Positions 1 through 7,640 of a DNA stretch of 33,943 nucleotides are shown piece after piece. Positions within the stretch are counted from its first letter, which is position 1; every line of letters begins with the position of its first letter. Origin of the DNA: Chitinophagales bacterium (GTDB taxonomy: Bacteria; Bacteroidota; Bacteroidia; Chitinophagales; Saprospiraceae); NCBI GenBank assembly GCA_013297745.1, contig JAAFIM010000037.1:1-33943 (forward strand). Direction: 5' to 3'. Both the position numbers and the translations under genes were made by a program. A model generated the notes under the pieces. The model did no database searches. It saw nothing but the letters and a program-made list of their open reading frames with translations, and was not told where the DNA came from.

Positions 1-43
1 TCCATAAAAAAATAGAAAATATAACATTTTTTACCATTTTTGT

Positions 44-66
44 GCGTGGGGTGTAAAACCCCACGC
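44..66. repeat. Perfect hairpin near left edge
   Basis: GCGTGGGG (44-51) and CCCCACGC (59-66) form an 8-bp perfect stem around a 7-base loop. A flanking GTGCG at 42-46 and GCGCAC at 73-78 could pair as an alternative outer stem. It has no T-tract, so it is not a convincing intrinsic terminator. Its G/C-rich stem with an A/T loop resembles the hairpins of the intergenic blocks at 5764 and 9173. The rest of 1-138 holds nothing else I can support. Confidence 0.6.
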
Positions 67-138
67 TATTGAGCGCACACTGTTATTTTTTTCAATCTAC
101 CAAATTTTTTAACTGCGAAAGGTCAGGATTTAAAACAA

Positions 139-1023
139 ATGGCTCTTAATGCGTTGAAATTAGATATAACAGCTATAGAAAATAAATATCTGGCTGTTGA
201 TAAAAAGCAGTTGACCCAATTATCCTTTGCTTTCTTAAAATACATAAATAATCAGTTCCGTACTTTAAAGAAAAATAATGAGGAAGTTGCTCTGTATCCC
301 TACCAACTCGCTCCAATATTTTTTGGAGAACAGGAAGTTATTCTCAATAAAAAAGATAAGAAACATTCTGCTTTATTGAAAGCAAACGGAATTTTCTATT
401 TCCTAAATGCTGCTAAATCTTATGATGATGTAAAAATACGCTTCACCAACGAGCCGGGCGAAGAAGTTTCTGAAGTGCGACAAATACAGATAAAAGCACT
501 AAATCCAGAGAAAGTGTTAGATTTCCCTAAAGTAAGCAATAAATTATTTTCTTTTGAACCTGCAAAAGAGCAAAAAGAATATAAAAATTATGACGACACT
601 TATTTATTATTGGGGCAAATCAAAAATTTGGATGTTTTGTTAGACCAAAAATATGGTCATATTTACCTTTTGCAAGACAAATATAATACAGAATATCGCT
701 ATGACCTTATTTTTGTCAATTTATCAGCGCAGGCTTTTGCTAAAACTTTAAATAAAATTAATAGCTTTGCAACTCAAATAAATCAAAATAACGACTTATT
801 AGGGCTTGCAGATAAAATTCAAACGCTTAAAAAAAACATTTGGCTTATTGATAAACAAATAGCCACAAGAGCAGAATTTTCTTTATGGCGGGATATTTTT
901 TTCCCTGAATTAGATGAGTTACGTGGCAAACTAATAGAAAAATATCTTAATGATAGCAAAGAACGGCTAAAAAACGCCACCCATTTTTCTTCTAGCCTTT
1001 CTGGCCGCCTTATTTCGCTTTAA
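139..1023 (+). CDS. Hypothetical cytosolic protein (294 aa)
   Basis: I do not recognise this protein. The 294-residue product is rich in Lys, Asn, Leu and aromatic residues. It has no signal peptide, no convincing membrane segment and no nucleotide-binding or metal-binding motif I can identify. The C-terminal third (about 200-280) is Leu/Lys-rich and probably helical, possibly coiled coil. The ATG at 139 follows an A-rich stretch and no Shine-Dalgarno sequence, as is normal in Bacteroidota. It lies 24 bp upstream of the YtxJ-like gene on the same strand and could share its transcript. Coding is supported by length and by the absence of a competing frame; function is unknown. Confidence 0.75.
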   Translation: MALNALKLDITAIENKYLAVDKKQLTQLSFAFLKYINNQFRTLKKNNEEVALYPYQLAPIFFGEQEVILNKKDKKHSALLKANGIFYFLNAAKSYDDVKIRFTNEPGEEVSEVRQIQIKALNPEKVLDFPKVSNKLFSFEPAKEQKEYKNYDDTYLLLGQIKNLDVLLDQKYGHIYLLQDKYNTEYRYDLIFVNLSAQAFAKTLNKINSFATQINQNNDLLGLADKIQTLKKNIWLIDKQIATRAEFSLWRDIFFPELDELRGKLIEKYLNDSKERLKNATHFSSSLSGRLISL

Positions 1024-1047
1024 TCTCTTTCTAAATCTTTCTTTATA

Positions 1048-1479
1048 ATGTTTCCACACCAACAGAATAAAACCATACCCTTTATGGGTGCCATACAAAG
1101 CAATGCTGACCTTCAGCAGGTGCTAGATTTTTCTGAAGATATACCAGTTGGTATTTTCAAGCACGACCCACAGAATAACATTTCTATCATGGGTACGAAC
1201 TTCCTCAACCGCAATTGGGAGATTGAATCGCATCGGGTACAAATGTATTATTTGGATGTGCACGCTTATCGTTCTGCTTCTGCTATCGTTGAGCGCACTA
1301 TAGGGATAAAACACGACGCACCTCAGCTTATTGTTTTGTACAAAAATAATATCATTTACTACGCTTCGCGCTCTTTTATCTCCCAGCAAGAACTATCTGA
1401 TATTTTGGATAAACATTGCCCGCCGCCTTCAGAAACTGTATCTGAAAACACAACCCCCACAGATGAAAATCCGCAATAA
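1048..1479 (+). CDS. ytxJ: YtxJ-like (bacillithiol-system) protein lacking the redox cysteine
   Basis: The 143-aa product resembles YtxJ (DUF2847), a small thioredoxin-fold-like family linked to bacillithiol metabolism and typically 110-130 aa. The pattern IFKHDPQNNIS at 36-46, then FLNRNWEI, a hydrophobic strand LIVLYKNNIIYYASR near 104-117 and a final helix match the family. Members usually carry HSTRCSIS-like residues in the loop; here the Cys position is Asn43. The only cysteine is Cys124, near the Pro/Thr-rich tail. The redox role is therefore doubtful and the protein may be a structural or binding paralogue. An internal ATG at 1084 is an alternative start. The last 17 bp overlap the next gene, suggesting translational coupling. 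Confidence 0.7.
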   Translation: MFPHQQNKTIPFMGAIQSNADLQQVLDFSEDIPVGIFKHDPQNNISIMGTNFLNRNWEIESHRVQMYYLDVHAYRSASAIVERTIGIKHDAPQLIVLYKNNIIYYASRSFISQQELSDILDKHCPPPSETVSENTTPTDENPQ

Positions 1480-1924
1480 AATTATATTGCTTTCGCTGCT
1501 TGCAGCACAACTTTTTTTTACTTATAAGGGGGTGGAAACTGCCCCCTTTTTTCATTTTGGTATGTATTCAACCGTTCAGCAAAAAGTGGATTCGGTAGAA
1601 ATTATCCAACTTCAAATCAACCAAAAACCTTTTTTGATTAGCAATTTACCCCTTTTATCTCAAGAGTTTTTGACCAATAATATCTTTTATTTCGAACAGT
1701 TGCAAAAAAATAATTTTATAGATGATAATTTAAAAGTGGTTGAAAAACGGTTTCAAACTTGGCTGTCGCCTAATCTGTATCAATTTATAACCCAACAACT
1801 CTGCAACGGGTATATTCATCCCAACGATTTTAACCAATGGTTGAAAAACTATCTACAGCCTTATTCCGTAGAAAAAATTGATAGCTTAAATTATCAAATT
1901 ATCAAAATAAAAGCAGGTTTTTAG
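1463..1924 (+). CDS. Small membrane-anchored hypothetical protein
   Basis: Starting at the ATG at 1463, the 153-aa product begins [19 protein letters not shown], a positively charged N-terminus followed by a hydrophobic segment that fits a signal anchor or uncleaved signal peptide. The remainder is a soluble, probably periplasmic domain with a PFFHFGMYS motif just after the membrane segment. The open frame extends upstream to 1331, but those 44 codons lie inside the ytxJ-like gene and would place a long non-secretory leader before the hydrophobic segment, so I chose the later start. It overlaps the upstream gene by 17 bp. I do not recognise the family. Confidence 0.65.
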   Translation: MKIRNKIILLSLLAAQLFFTYKGVETAPFFHFGMYSTVQQKVDSVEIIQLQINQKPFLISNLPLLSQEFLTNNIFYFEQLQKNNFIDDNLKVVEKRFQTWLSPNLYQFITQQLCNGYIHPNDFNQWLKNYLQPYSVEKIDSLNYQIIKIKAGF

Positions 1925-1969
1925 CCTATTTGTTTGTAATCATTCTAAACTAAATAAAATATACCCAAT

Positions 1970-1991
1970 TTTTAGCAAAAAAAAGCTAAAA
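1970..1991. other. Hairpin upstream of aconitase
   Basis: TTTTAGC (1970-1976) and GCTAAAA (1985-1991) form a 7-bp stem around a loop of eight A. No T-tract follows, so it could be a weak terminator for the preceding genes or a chance structure in A/T-rich DNA. Confidence 0.3.
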
Positions 1992-2027
1992 TTCCTACAA
2001 AAAATACGCAGTTTTATTAAAAAAAAC

Positions 2028-2035
2028 TATCTTTG
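2028..2035 (+). promoter_or_regulatory. Putative -7 element (TATCTTTG) for aconitase
   Basis: TATCTTTG matches the Bacteroidota -7 consensus TAnnTTTG and lies 40 bp before the aconitase ATG. I see no clear -33 TTTG at the expected distance, so only half of the promoter is supported. Confidence 0.5.
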
Positions 2036-2075
2036 CGCTCATATTATAACTTATAAAATAATCCATAATACGCCA

Positions 2076-4352
2076 ATGTCTGCTAACATTTTTGACTTTG
2101 CTATGATTGAGCGGTTCTACACCGAATTACCCGCTCGCGTAGCTGCTGCGCGGAAAGCTTTGTCCCGCCCACTTACTTTGACGGAGAAAATTTTATTCTC
2201 GCATTTGCATCCAGAATCTCCCTTGGCTGATTTTAAGCGAGGAGATGATTATGTATTTTTTGCCCCTGACCGCGTAGCTATGCAAGATGCTACCGCACAG
2301 ATGGCTTTGTTGCAGTTTATGACCTGTGGGCGTCCTCAAGTGGCTGTGCCTTCTACAGTACATTGCGACCACTTGATACAAGCCAAAGACGGTTCGGCTG
2401 CTGACCTTAAAACAGCCTTGGATAAAAACTCGGAAGTTTTCCAATTTTTGCAAGACGTTTCTAATAAATACGGCATCGGTTTTTGGAAACCAGGCGCGGG
2501 GATTATTCACCAAATCGTGTTGGAAAATTATGCTTTCCCTGGTGCTATGATGATAGGCACAGACTCTCACACGGTTAACGCTGGCGGTTTGGGTATGGTG
2601 GCTATCGGTGTAGGTGGTGCGGACGCTGTAGATGTGATGTCGGGCTTGGCTTGGGAGTTGCGTATGCCCAAACTATTGGGGGTGAAACTCACCGGAAAAC
2701 TCAACGGCTGGGCTTCTCCCAAAGACGTAATTTTGAAAGTAGCTGGCATTTTGACCGTAGAGGGCGGAACTGGTTATATTTTGGAATACTTCGGCGAGGG
2801 TGCAGAAGCTATGTCTTGCACAGGTAAAGGCACTATTTGTAATATGGGGGCTGAAATTGGCGCAACTACTTCCACATTCGGCTATGATGAGTCTATGCGC
2901 AGATATTTGCAAGCCACAGGGCGCGCAGAAGTTGCCGCTTTGGCAGAAATCGCAAAAGCTGATTTGACCGCAGATGCTGAAGTTTATGCTAATCCTGCCG
3001 CTTATTTTGATAAAGTGATAGAAATTGACCTTTCTACCCTTGAGCCGCACGTAAATGGTCCCTTTACCCCCGATTTGGCTTGGCCTTTGTCCAAATTCGC
3101 GCAAGCGGTTAAAGATAATGACTATCCCGCCAAGTTGGAAGTGGGCTTAATCGGCTCTTGTACCAACTCTTCTTACGAAGATTTATCCCGCGCTGCTTCT
3201 TTGGCTCGCCAAGCTGCTGAAAAACAGCTAATCGCGCAGTCTGAATTTACCATAACTCCAGGTTCTGAACTCATCCGCTACACAGTTGAGCGCGACGGTT
3301 TGCTGAATGATTTCGAGAAAATTGGTGGGGTCGTCCTCTCCAATGCTTGCGGTCCCTGCATCGGGCAATGGGCAAGACATACTACAGATAATACTCGCAA
3401 AAATTCTATTATTACCTCCTTCAACCGCAATTTCAAATCGCGCAACGACGGTAACCCCAACACCCACTCGTTTGTGGCTTCGCCCGAAATCGTTACCGCT
3501 TTGTCTATAGCTGGTAGTTTGACCTTCAACCCGCTAACCGATACGCTGACTAATAAAGATGGCCAACAGGTTAAATTAGACCCGCCCGTAGGGGTTGAAT
3601 TGCCTCCAGCAGGTTTTGATGTACAAGACGCGGGTTATTTAGCCCCAGCCGCATATGGTGCAACGGTCAACATTAACGTTAGCCCAACCTCCGACCGCTT
3701 GCAATTGTTGCAGCCTTTTAGCCCAATTACCAACCCACAGTTGCAAAATATGCGCGTGTTGATAAAAGCCAAAGGCAAATGTACCACAGACCATATCTCT
3801 ATGGCTGGAGTTTGGTTGAAATATCGCGGACACTTGGAGAACATTTCTAATAACTGCTACATTGGCGCAACCAACGCGTTCAACGGTCAAGCTAATAACG
3901 TGTGGAATGCCACAACAAACAGCTTCCATCCAGTACCCGATTCGGCGCGTGCGTATCAAAAAAGCGGTATTGGTACAATCATTTTCGGCGAAGATAATTT
4001 GGGCGAGGGCTCAAGTAGAGAACACGCCGCTATGGAGCCTCGTTATCTCGGGGTTAAAGCGGTAGTGGTGAAGTCTTTTGCAAGAATACACCAAACCAAT
4101 CTTAAGAAGCAGGGAATGTTGGCTTTGACCTTCGTTAATCCTCAAGATTACGACCTTATCCGCCAAGATGACCAGGTAACTTTAAACGGGTTTGAGACGT
4201 TTGCACCAAACAAAAACTTGTCTATCACTTTGAACCACGCAGACGGTACAACTGATACGTTTGAAGTAGCACATACTTACAACCAACAACAAATAGAATG
4301 GGTAAAATCTGGTTCGGCACTCAACAAAATTAGAGAAGAAATAGCCAATTAA
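2076..4352 (+). CDS. acn: Aconitate hydratase (mitochondrial-type)
   Basis: Aconitase isomerises citrate to isocitrate through cis-aconitate in the TCA cycle, in the cytoplasm, using a [4Fe-4S] cluster. The 758-aa length matches the mitochondrial-type enzyme common in Bacteroidota. Cluster ligands are visible as Cys362 in [10 protein letters not shown] and Cys425/Cys428 in ACGPCIGQW; their spacing (63 and 3) equals that of the pig mitochondrial enzyme. Substrate-binding segments include [24 protein letters not shown] and the swivelling C-terminal domain with [15 protein letters not shown]-like residues (here [15 protein letters not shown]). It has its own putative -7 element and is followed by a terminator, so it is probably monocistronic. 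Confidence 0.96.
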   Translation: MSANIFDFAMIERFYTELPARVAAARKALSRPLTLTEKILFSHLHPESPLADFKRGDDYVFFAPDRVAMQDATAQMALLQFMTCGRPQVAVPSTVHCDHLIQAKDGSAADLKTALDKNSEVFQFLQDVSNKYGIGFWKPGAGIIHQIVLENYAFPGAMMIGTDSHTVNAGGLGMVAIGVGGADAVDVMSGLAWELRMPKLLGVKLTGKLNGWASPKDVILKVAGILTVEGGTGYILEYFGEGAEAMSCTGKGTICNMGAEIGATTSTFGYDESMRRYLQATGRAEVAALAEIAKADLTADAEVYANPAAYFDKVIEIDLSTLEPHVNGPFTPDLAWPLSKFAQAVKDNDYPAKLEVGLIGSCTNSSYEDLSRAASLARQAAEKQLIAQSEFTITPGSELIRYTVERDGLLNDFEKIGGVVLSNACGPCIGQWARHTTDNTRKNSIITSFNRNFKSRNDGNPNTHSFVASPEIVTALSIAGSLTFNPLTDTLTNKDGQQVKLDPPVGVELPPAGFDVQDAGYLAPAAYGATVNINVSPTSDRLQLLQPFSPITNPQLQNMRVLIKAKGKCTTDHISMAGVWLKYRGHLENISNNCYIGATNAFNGQANNVWNATTNSFHPVPDSARAYQKSGIGTIIFGEDNLGEGSSREHAAMEPRYLGVKAVVVKSFARIHQTNLKKQGMLALTFVNPQDYDLIRQDDQVTLNGFETFAPNKNLSITLNHADGTTDTFEVAHTYNQQQIEWVKSGSALNKIREEIAN

Positions 4353-4375
4353 ACCATTGATTAGCAACTTTATAG

Positions 4376-4408
4376 AACAGCAACCGTAAAAGTTGCTGTT
4401 TTTTTTTA
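4376..4408 (+). terminator. Intrinsic terminator after aconitase
   Basis: A 9-bp stem, AACAGCAAC (4376-4384) with GTTGCTGTT (4392-4400), has a 7-base loop and is followed directly by a run of T. It separates the aconitase transcript from recF. Confidence 0.85.
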
Positions 4409-4439
4409 TGTTTAAATTTATACCAAATATCTTTATAAA

Positions 4440-5540
4440 ATGATGAACAATTATACCCATAATTTAGCCCTTAAGCAGCTTATTTTAACCAATTTTAAAA
4501 ATTATGAATACGCAAATTTTGATTTTCATCCCAAACTGAACGCTTTAGTGGGCAATAATGGGGTGGGCAAAACCAACGTTTTAGATGCTATTCATTACGT
4601 TGGCGTAGCAAAAAGCTATTTTCAAACACAAGACAGGTTGAATGTGCGTCACGAAAGCGAGTTTTTTAGAATAGAAAGCTATTTTGATAAAAATGAACAA
4701 AAAGATAAAATTGTTTGCAAGTTTAGCCCCAAAACTAAAAAGGTATTAGAACAAAATGATGTCGTTTATACCAAATTAGCCGAGCATATTGGCCAATATC
4801 CTTTAGTTTTTATCAGCCCAGACGATATAAAGTTGATAAACGAGGGGAGCGAAGAGCGGCGTAAATTGATAGATTTTAGCCTTTCTCAGTTAGACCAAAA
4901 ATACTTGCAGCAGTTGATTGTTTATAATCAGTTGTTGCAGCAAAGGAATAGCCTACTCAAAAATTTTAACAACGATTATGTGCTATTAGAAACTTATAAT
5001 CAGCAATTAAGCCCGTTGGCGCAGTATATTTACGCCCAAAGGCAGGAATTTTTTAACCAATTTTTGCCTTTATTCAACCATTTTTATACGACTATAGCGG
5101 GGGAGAAAGAAGCGGTTAGCTTAAACTATTTATCCGATTTGCACGACAATAGCCCTTTGGACTGCTGGGCAAAAACGCTGCAAAATGATGTGTATTTGCA
5201 ACGCACCACCAAAGGTATTCATAAAGACGATTTTAGCTGTTTGTTGTATAATCAACCCGCCAAAAGCATAGCTTCTCAAGGTCAAAAGAAATCTTTTCTA
5301 TTGGCGTTAAAATTAGCGCAATATCAGCTCATTTTTGAAAAAACGGGCTTGTCGCCTTTGTTGTTGTTAGACGACATTTTTGATAAATTAGATGCTAACC
5401 GCGTAGCGAAATTAATGACGATTATAAATAATCCCCCTTTTGGGCAAATTTTTATCAGCGACACGGATGAAAATAGGGTTAGACAACTTTTTGCAAACGC
5501 AAATTTAGATAGTTATAAGTTGTTAGTGATTAGTGGTTAG
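4440..5540 (+). CDS. recF: DNA replication and repair protein RecF
   Basis: RecF is the SMC-like ABC ATPase that helps load RecA at gapped DNA in the RecFOR pathway. The 366-aa length is typical. Walker A is GNNGVGKT at 38-45. The ABC signature region lies around GQKKSFLLALKLAQ near 281-294. Walker B is LLLLDDIFDKLD at 307-318, with a D-loop-like DANRV after it and the family's C-terminal GQIFISDTDENR. ATG codons at 4440 and 4443 are both possible starts. The last nine residues, SYKLLVISG, and the TAG stop are written in a heptamer repeat array that continues downstream (5511-5566), so the natural C-terminus may have been replaced or extended by the repeat. Confidence 0.95.
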   Translation: MMNNYTHNLALKQLILTNFKNYEYANFDFHPKLNALVGNNGVGKTNVLDAIHYVGVAKSYFQTQDRLNVRHESEFFRIESYFDKNEQKDKIVCKFSPKTKKVLEQNDVVYTKLAEHIGQYPLVFISPDDIKLINEGSEERRKLIDFSLSQLDQKYLQQLIVYNQLLQQRNSLLKNFNNDYVLLETYNQQLSPLAQYIYAQRQEFFNQFLPLFNHFYTTIAGEKEAVSLNYLSDLHDNSPLDCWAKTLQNDVYLQRTTKGIHKDDFSCLLYNQPAKSIASQGQKKSFLLALKLAQYQLIFEKTGLSPLLLLDDIFDKLDANRVAKLMTIINNPPFGQIFISDTDENRVRQLFANANLDSYKLLVISG

Positions 5541-5566
5541 TTGTTAGTGATTAGTTATTAGTGGGT
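5511..5566 (+). repeat. Heptamer repeat array (AGTKRTT-type), left arm
   Basis: Eight consecutive 7-base units occur here, mostly AGTTGTT, AGTGATT, AGTGGTT or AGTTATT. The first four and a half units lie inside recF and encode its C-terminus. An inverted counterpart lies at 6255-6296. Confidence 0.85.
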
Positions 5567-5570
5567 TGTT

Positions 5571-5592
5571 GTAGGGGCAAACCTATGTGTTT
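5571..5592 (+). repeat. Truncated GGGGCAAAC palindrome copy
   Basis: GTAGGGGCAAACCTATGTG followed by T is the inverted match of the complete palindrome at 6218-6240, but the second arm (GCCC) is missing and replaced by T-rich sequence. Confidence 0.7.
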
Positions 5593-5631
5593 TTTTTATA
5601 TTAATTGTGCAATTTTTTTCAATTATATACG

Positions 5632-5660
5632 GTAGAGACGTTGTATTGCAACGTCTCTAC
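5632..5660. repeat. Perfect palindrome GTAGAGACGTTG
   Basis: GTAGAGACGTTG (5632-5643) and CAACGTCTCTAC (5649-5660) form a 12-bp perfect stem around a 5-base loop. Palindromes of closely similar sequence are, from memory, dispersed in many cyanobacterial genomes. It lacks a T-tract and is not a typical terminator. Confidence 0.85.
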
Positions 5661-5763
5661 ACCTTGCGCGAAATTAAATAATCAAACATATTTTATAAAA
5701 TCTTGACAGGGTTGTAAGCAACTAAGTTTTTTGGGGTTGGAAATACATTTTATTATTTTTTTT

Positions 5764-5877
5764 ATAATCCCCGTGTTTCACACGGGGCAATTACTGTTCA
5801 ACCCCTTCGGGGTTAGCAAAATAAAACCCCAACGGGGTTTAACAGAAATAACCCCGCGTTATAACGCAGGGACAACG
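5764..5877. repeat. 114-bp four-hairpin repeat block, copy A
   Basis: Four short G/C-stem hairpins follow one another: CCCCGTGT/ACACGGGG, AACCCC/GGGGTT, AAACCCC/GGGGTTT and an imperfect CCCGCGTT/AACGCAGG. Copy B at 9173-9286 has the same length and differs at about seven positions, with no gaps. Most differences fall in loops or between stems. Confidence 0.88.
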
Positions 5878-5915
5878 TGCGCAGATAAAACAACGTGTAA
5901 AATTATTTAAGTTCT

Positions 5916-6134
5916 AACTCTAATAATGGAACTGCTAACTCTAACGTTGAAACTGCTAACTCTAACGTTGGAACTGCTAACTCTAACGTTGGAACTGCCA
6001 ACTCTAACGTTGGAACTGATAACTCTAACGTTGGAACTGCTAACTCTAACGTTGAAACTAATAACTCTAACGTTGAAACTAATAACTCTAACATTGGAAC
6101 TAATAACTCTAACGTTGGAACTCGTAACTCTAAT
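5916..6134. repeat. 21-bp tandem repeat array
   Basis: Ten complete 21-bp units (5916-6125) plus nine bases of an eleventh occur head to tail. The core is AACTCTAACGTTGGAACT followed by a variable triplet (GCT, GCC, GAT, AAT, CGT). The unit is a multiple of three and lacks stops in four of six frames, which creates spurious open frames on both strands. In the plus frame starting at 5916 it reads N-S-N-V-G-T-x, but that frame has no start codon. There are no spacers, so it is not a CRISPR array. Confidence 0.9.
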
Positions 6135-6142
6135 AAAAAAAA

Positions 6143-6169
6143 TAGAGACACTGCAATGCAATGTCTCTA
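6143..6169. repeat. Imperfect TAGAGACA palindrome
   Basis: TAGAGACA (6143-6150) pairs with TGTCTCTA (6162-6169), and an inner TGC/GCA pairs after one C-A mismatch. It is a diverged relative of the palindrome at 5632-5660 and lies on the other side of the tandem array. Confidence 0.7.
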
Positions 6170-6217
6170 CTGATAAATTAAAATAAAAAACCACCGTAAA
6201 AAACTTGTTGCTAATTA

Positions 6218-6240
6218 GGGCAAACACATAGGTTTGCCCC
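6218..6240. repeat. Complete GGGCAAAC palindrome
   Basis: GGGCAAAC (6218-6225) and GTTTGCCC (6232-6239) form an 8-bp stem around ACATAG. The strand-inverted partner at 5571-5592 keeps only one arm. Confidence 0.8.
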
Positions 6241-6254
6241 TATATTATAACTTG

Positions 6255-6296
6255 AATAACTAATAACTAATCACTAACAACTAATCATTAACCACC
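6255..6296 (-). repeat. Heptamer repeat array, right arm (inverted)
   Basis: Six 7-base units (AATAACT, AATCACT, AACAACT and similar on the plus strand) are the reverse complement of the array at 5511-5566. The array runs into the 3' end of folC and encodes its last residues (VVND) and the TAG stop. Confidence 0.85.
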
Positions 6297-7597
6297 AATA
6301 ACGCTTCACCGATGACAAAGATGCTGCCACCGATAAAAATCATTTCGTCATCTTTGCAGTTGGTTTTGGCATTTTGTAAGGCTTGTTTTATACTATCAAA
6401 GTGATTGCCTAAAAGTCCAAACTCGGCAGCTTTATCTTTCAACACGTCGGCTGGCATAGCGCGGGGAATTTGTGCATTGCAAAAGTAATACTGTGCATTT
6501 TGAGGCAACAAAGACAAAATTTTGCTCACGTCCTTATCTTTTACACAGCCAAATATAAAATGTAGCTTTTGAAGTTGATAAGTTTTAAACACATCTTTCA
6601 ATTGTTCCAACACATAACCCAAACCGTGCGGGTTGTGGGCTGCATCGGCTATCATCAACGGTTTTTTGCCCAACACCTGCCAGCGACCCAACATTCCCGT
6701 TAAAGTTTGTACTTGGGCGCAAGCAATTTTAAACTGCTCTTCTGACACACGGAAGGGCGTTTTTTGTGCTAATAAAGCCAAAGAGGCGGTAACTGTAGCC
6801 AAGTTTTTGGATTGATAATTGCCCAATAATTGTAAAGATAGGTTGTAGCGGCTATCTGACAACCTGTTTTCAATATGATAAAAAGCGTGTTCTAAATTTT
6901 GCCCCTTATGGGTAATTTTGATAAAATCTTCGGCAAAAAATAACTCAGCATTTACTGAAGTAGCTTTATCCACAAACACTTGAGTAGTCTCGGGGTGAGA
7001 TTCACCGATAAGAGCTGGAGTATTGGGTTTGATAATTCCCGCTTTTTCTCCCGCGATTAAAGCTAACGTATCGCCCAACATATCCATATGGTCGTAATCT
7101 ATGTTAGTGATAACGGAAAGCAAAGGTTGGACGATGTTGGTAGAATCTAAACGCCCCCCAAGTCCCGTTTCTATAATAGCAATATCCACTTTTTGCGCGC
7201 TGAAGTAAGCAAAAGCCATAGCTACGGTAATTTCAAAAAAGGAGGGTTTAATTTGGTCGGCCAACGCTTGCACATCTGCGGTAAATTGGGTTACAAATGC
7301 TTCGGTAACAGGCAGTCCGTCTATCTTTATCCGCTCTTTGAAATCAATATAATGAGGAGAGGTGTACAAACCGACCCGATAACCAGCCGTTTGCAGCGCA
7401 GCAGCCAACAAATGTGAGGTAGAACCCTTGCCGTTGGTGCCAGCTATATGCACGGTGGGGAAATTATTCTGCGGGTTTCCAAAATGGGCGCACAAAGCTA
7501 TAGTATTGGTTAGGTCTTTTTTGTAAGCTGCCGCCCCGATGCGGGAAAACATAGGCAATTGGTTGAAAAGATATTCCAACGCTTGAGAATAATTCAT
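6281..7597 (-). CDS. folC: Bifunctional folylpolyglutamate/dihydrofolate synthase
   Basis: FolC attaches glutamate to dihydropteroate and to reduced folates using ATP, completing folate synthesis and retaining folates in the cell. The 438-aa product has the Mur-ligase-type ATP loop GTNGKGST at 53-60, then YTSPHYIDFKERI, the ETGLGGRLDSTN motif and the C-terminal MIADAAHNPHGL motif of the family. Length is normal. The start at 7597 lies 43 bp downstream of the lipoprotein gene at 7641-8279, so the two are probably cotranscribed. The final residues VVND and the stop lie in an inverted heptamer array. Confidence 0.95.
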   Translation of the reverse strand: MNYSQALEYLFNQLPMFSRIGAAAYKKDLTNTIALCAHFGNPQNNFPTVHIAGTNGKGSTSHLLAAALQTAGYRVGLYTSPHYIDFKERIKIDGLPVTEAFVTQFTADVQALADQIKPSFFEITVAMAFAYFSAQKVDIAIIETGLGGRLDSTNIVQPLLSVITNIDYDHMDMLGDTLALIAGEKAGIIKPNTPALIGESHPETTQVFVDKATSVNAELFFAEDFIKITHKGQNLEHAFYHIENRLSDSRYNLSLQLLGNYQSKNLATVTASLALLAQKTPFRVSEEQFKIACAQVQTLTGMLGRWQVLGKKPLMIADAAHNPHGLGYVLEQLKDVFKTYQLQKLHFIFGCVKDKDVSKILSLLPQNAQYYFCNAQIPRAMPADVLKDKAAEFGLLGNHFDSIKQALQNAKTNCKDDEMIFIGGSIFVIGEALLVVND

Positions 7598-7640
7598 AAC
7601 AAAAAGAGATTTTTATAAAAACAATAAAACAATAATTGGG

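Larger units (their letters stand above)
5511..6296. other. Composite intergenic repeat element A
   Basis: This 786-bp region between the convergent genes recF and folC holds no credible gene. From left to right it contains a heptamer array, half of a GGGGCAAAC palindrome, a GTAGAGACGTTG palindrome, the 114-bp four-hairpin block, a 21-bp tandem array, a TAGAGACA palindrome, a complete GGGCAAAC palindrome and an inverted heptamer array. The outer parts mirror each other. The plan recurs in shorter form at 9067-9384. It looks like nested non-autonomous repeat elements; no transposase is present. Confidence 0.65.

Noticed and set aside
1-4. A minus-strand gene with its ATG at positions 4-2
   Set aside because: Only the start triplet is inside the window, so nothing supports it.
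44-66. Terminator at the left edge
   Set aside because: The hairpin is strong but is followed by mixed sequence without a T-tract on either side.
1331-1462. Longer form of the membrane-anchored protein starting at 1331
   Set aside because: It would overlap the ytxJ-like gene by about 150 bp and bury the signal-like segment; the ATG at 1463 fits better.
2193-4065. Several open frames inside the aconitase gene on the other strand and frames
   Set aside because: They are shadows of a long gene with confirmed motifs and show no family features.
5916-6134. CRISPR array
   Set aside because: Units are contiguous 21-mers without spacers and no cas gene is present.
5903-6227. Open frames on both strands across the 21-bp array
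   Set aside because: They arise because the repeat unit is a stop-free multiple of three. Frames on both strands are equally open, no start has supporting context, and the region is an intergenic repeat cluster.
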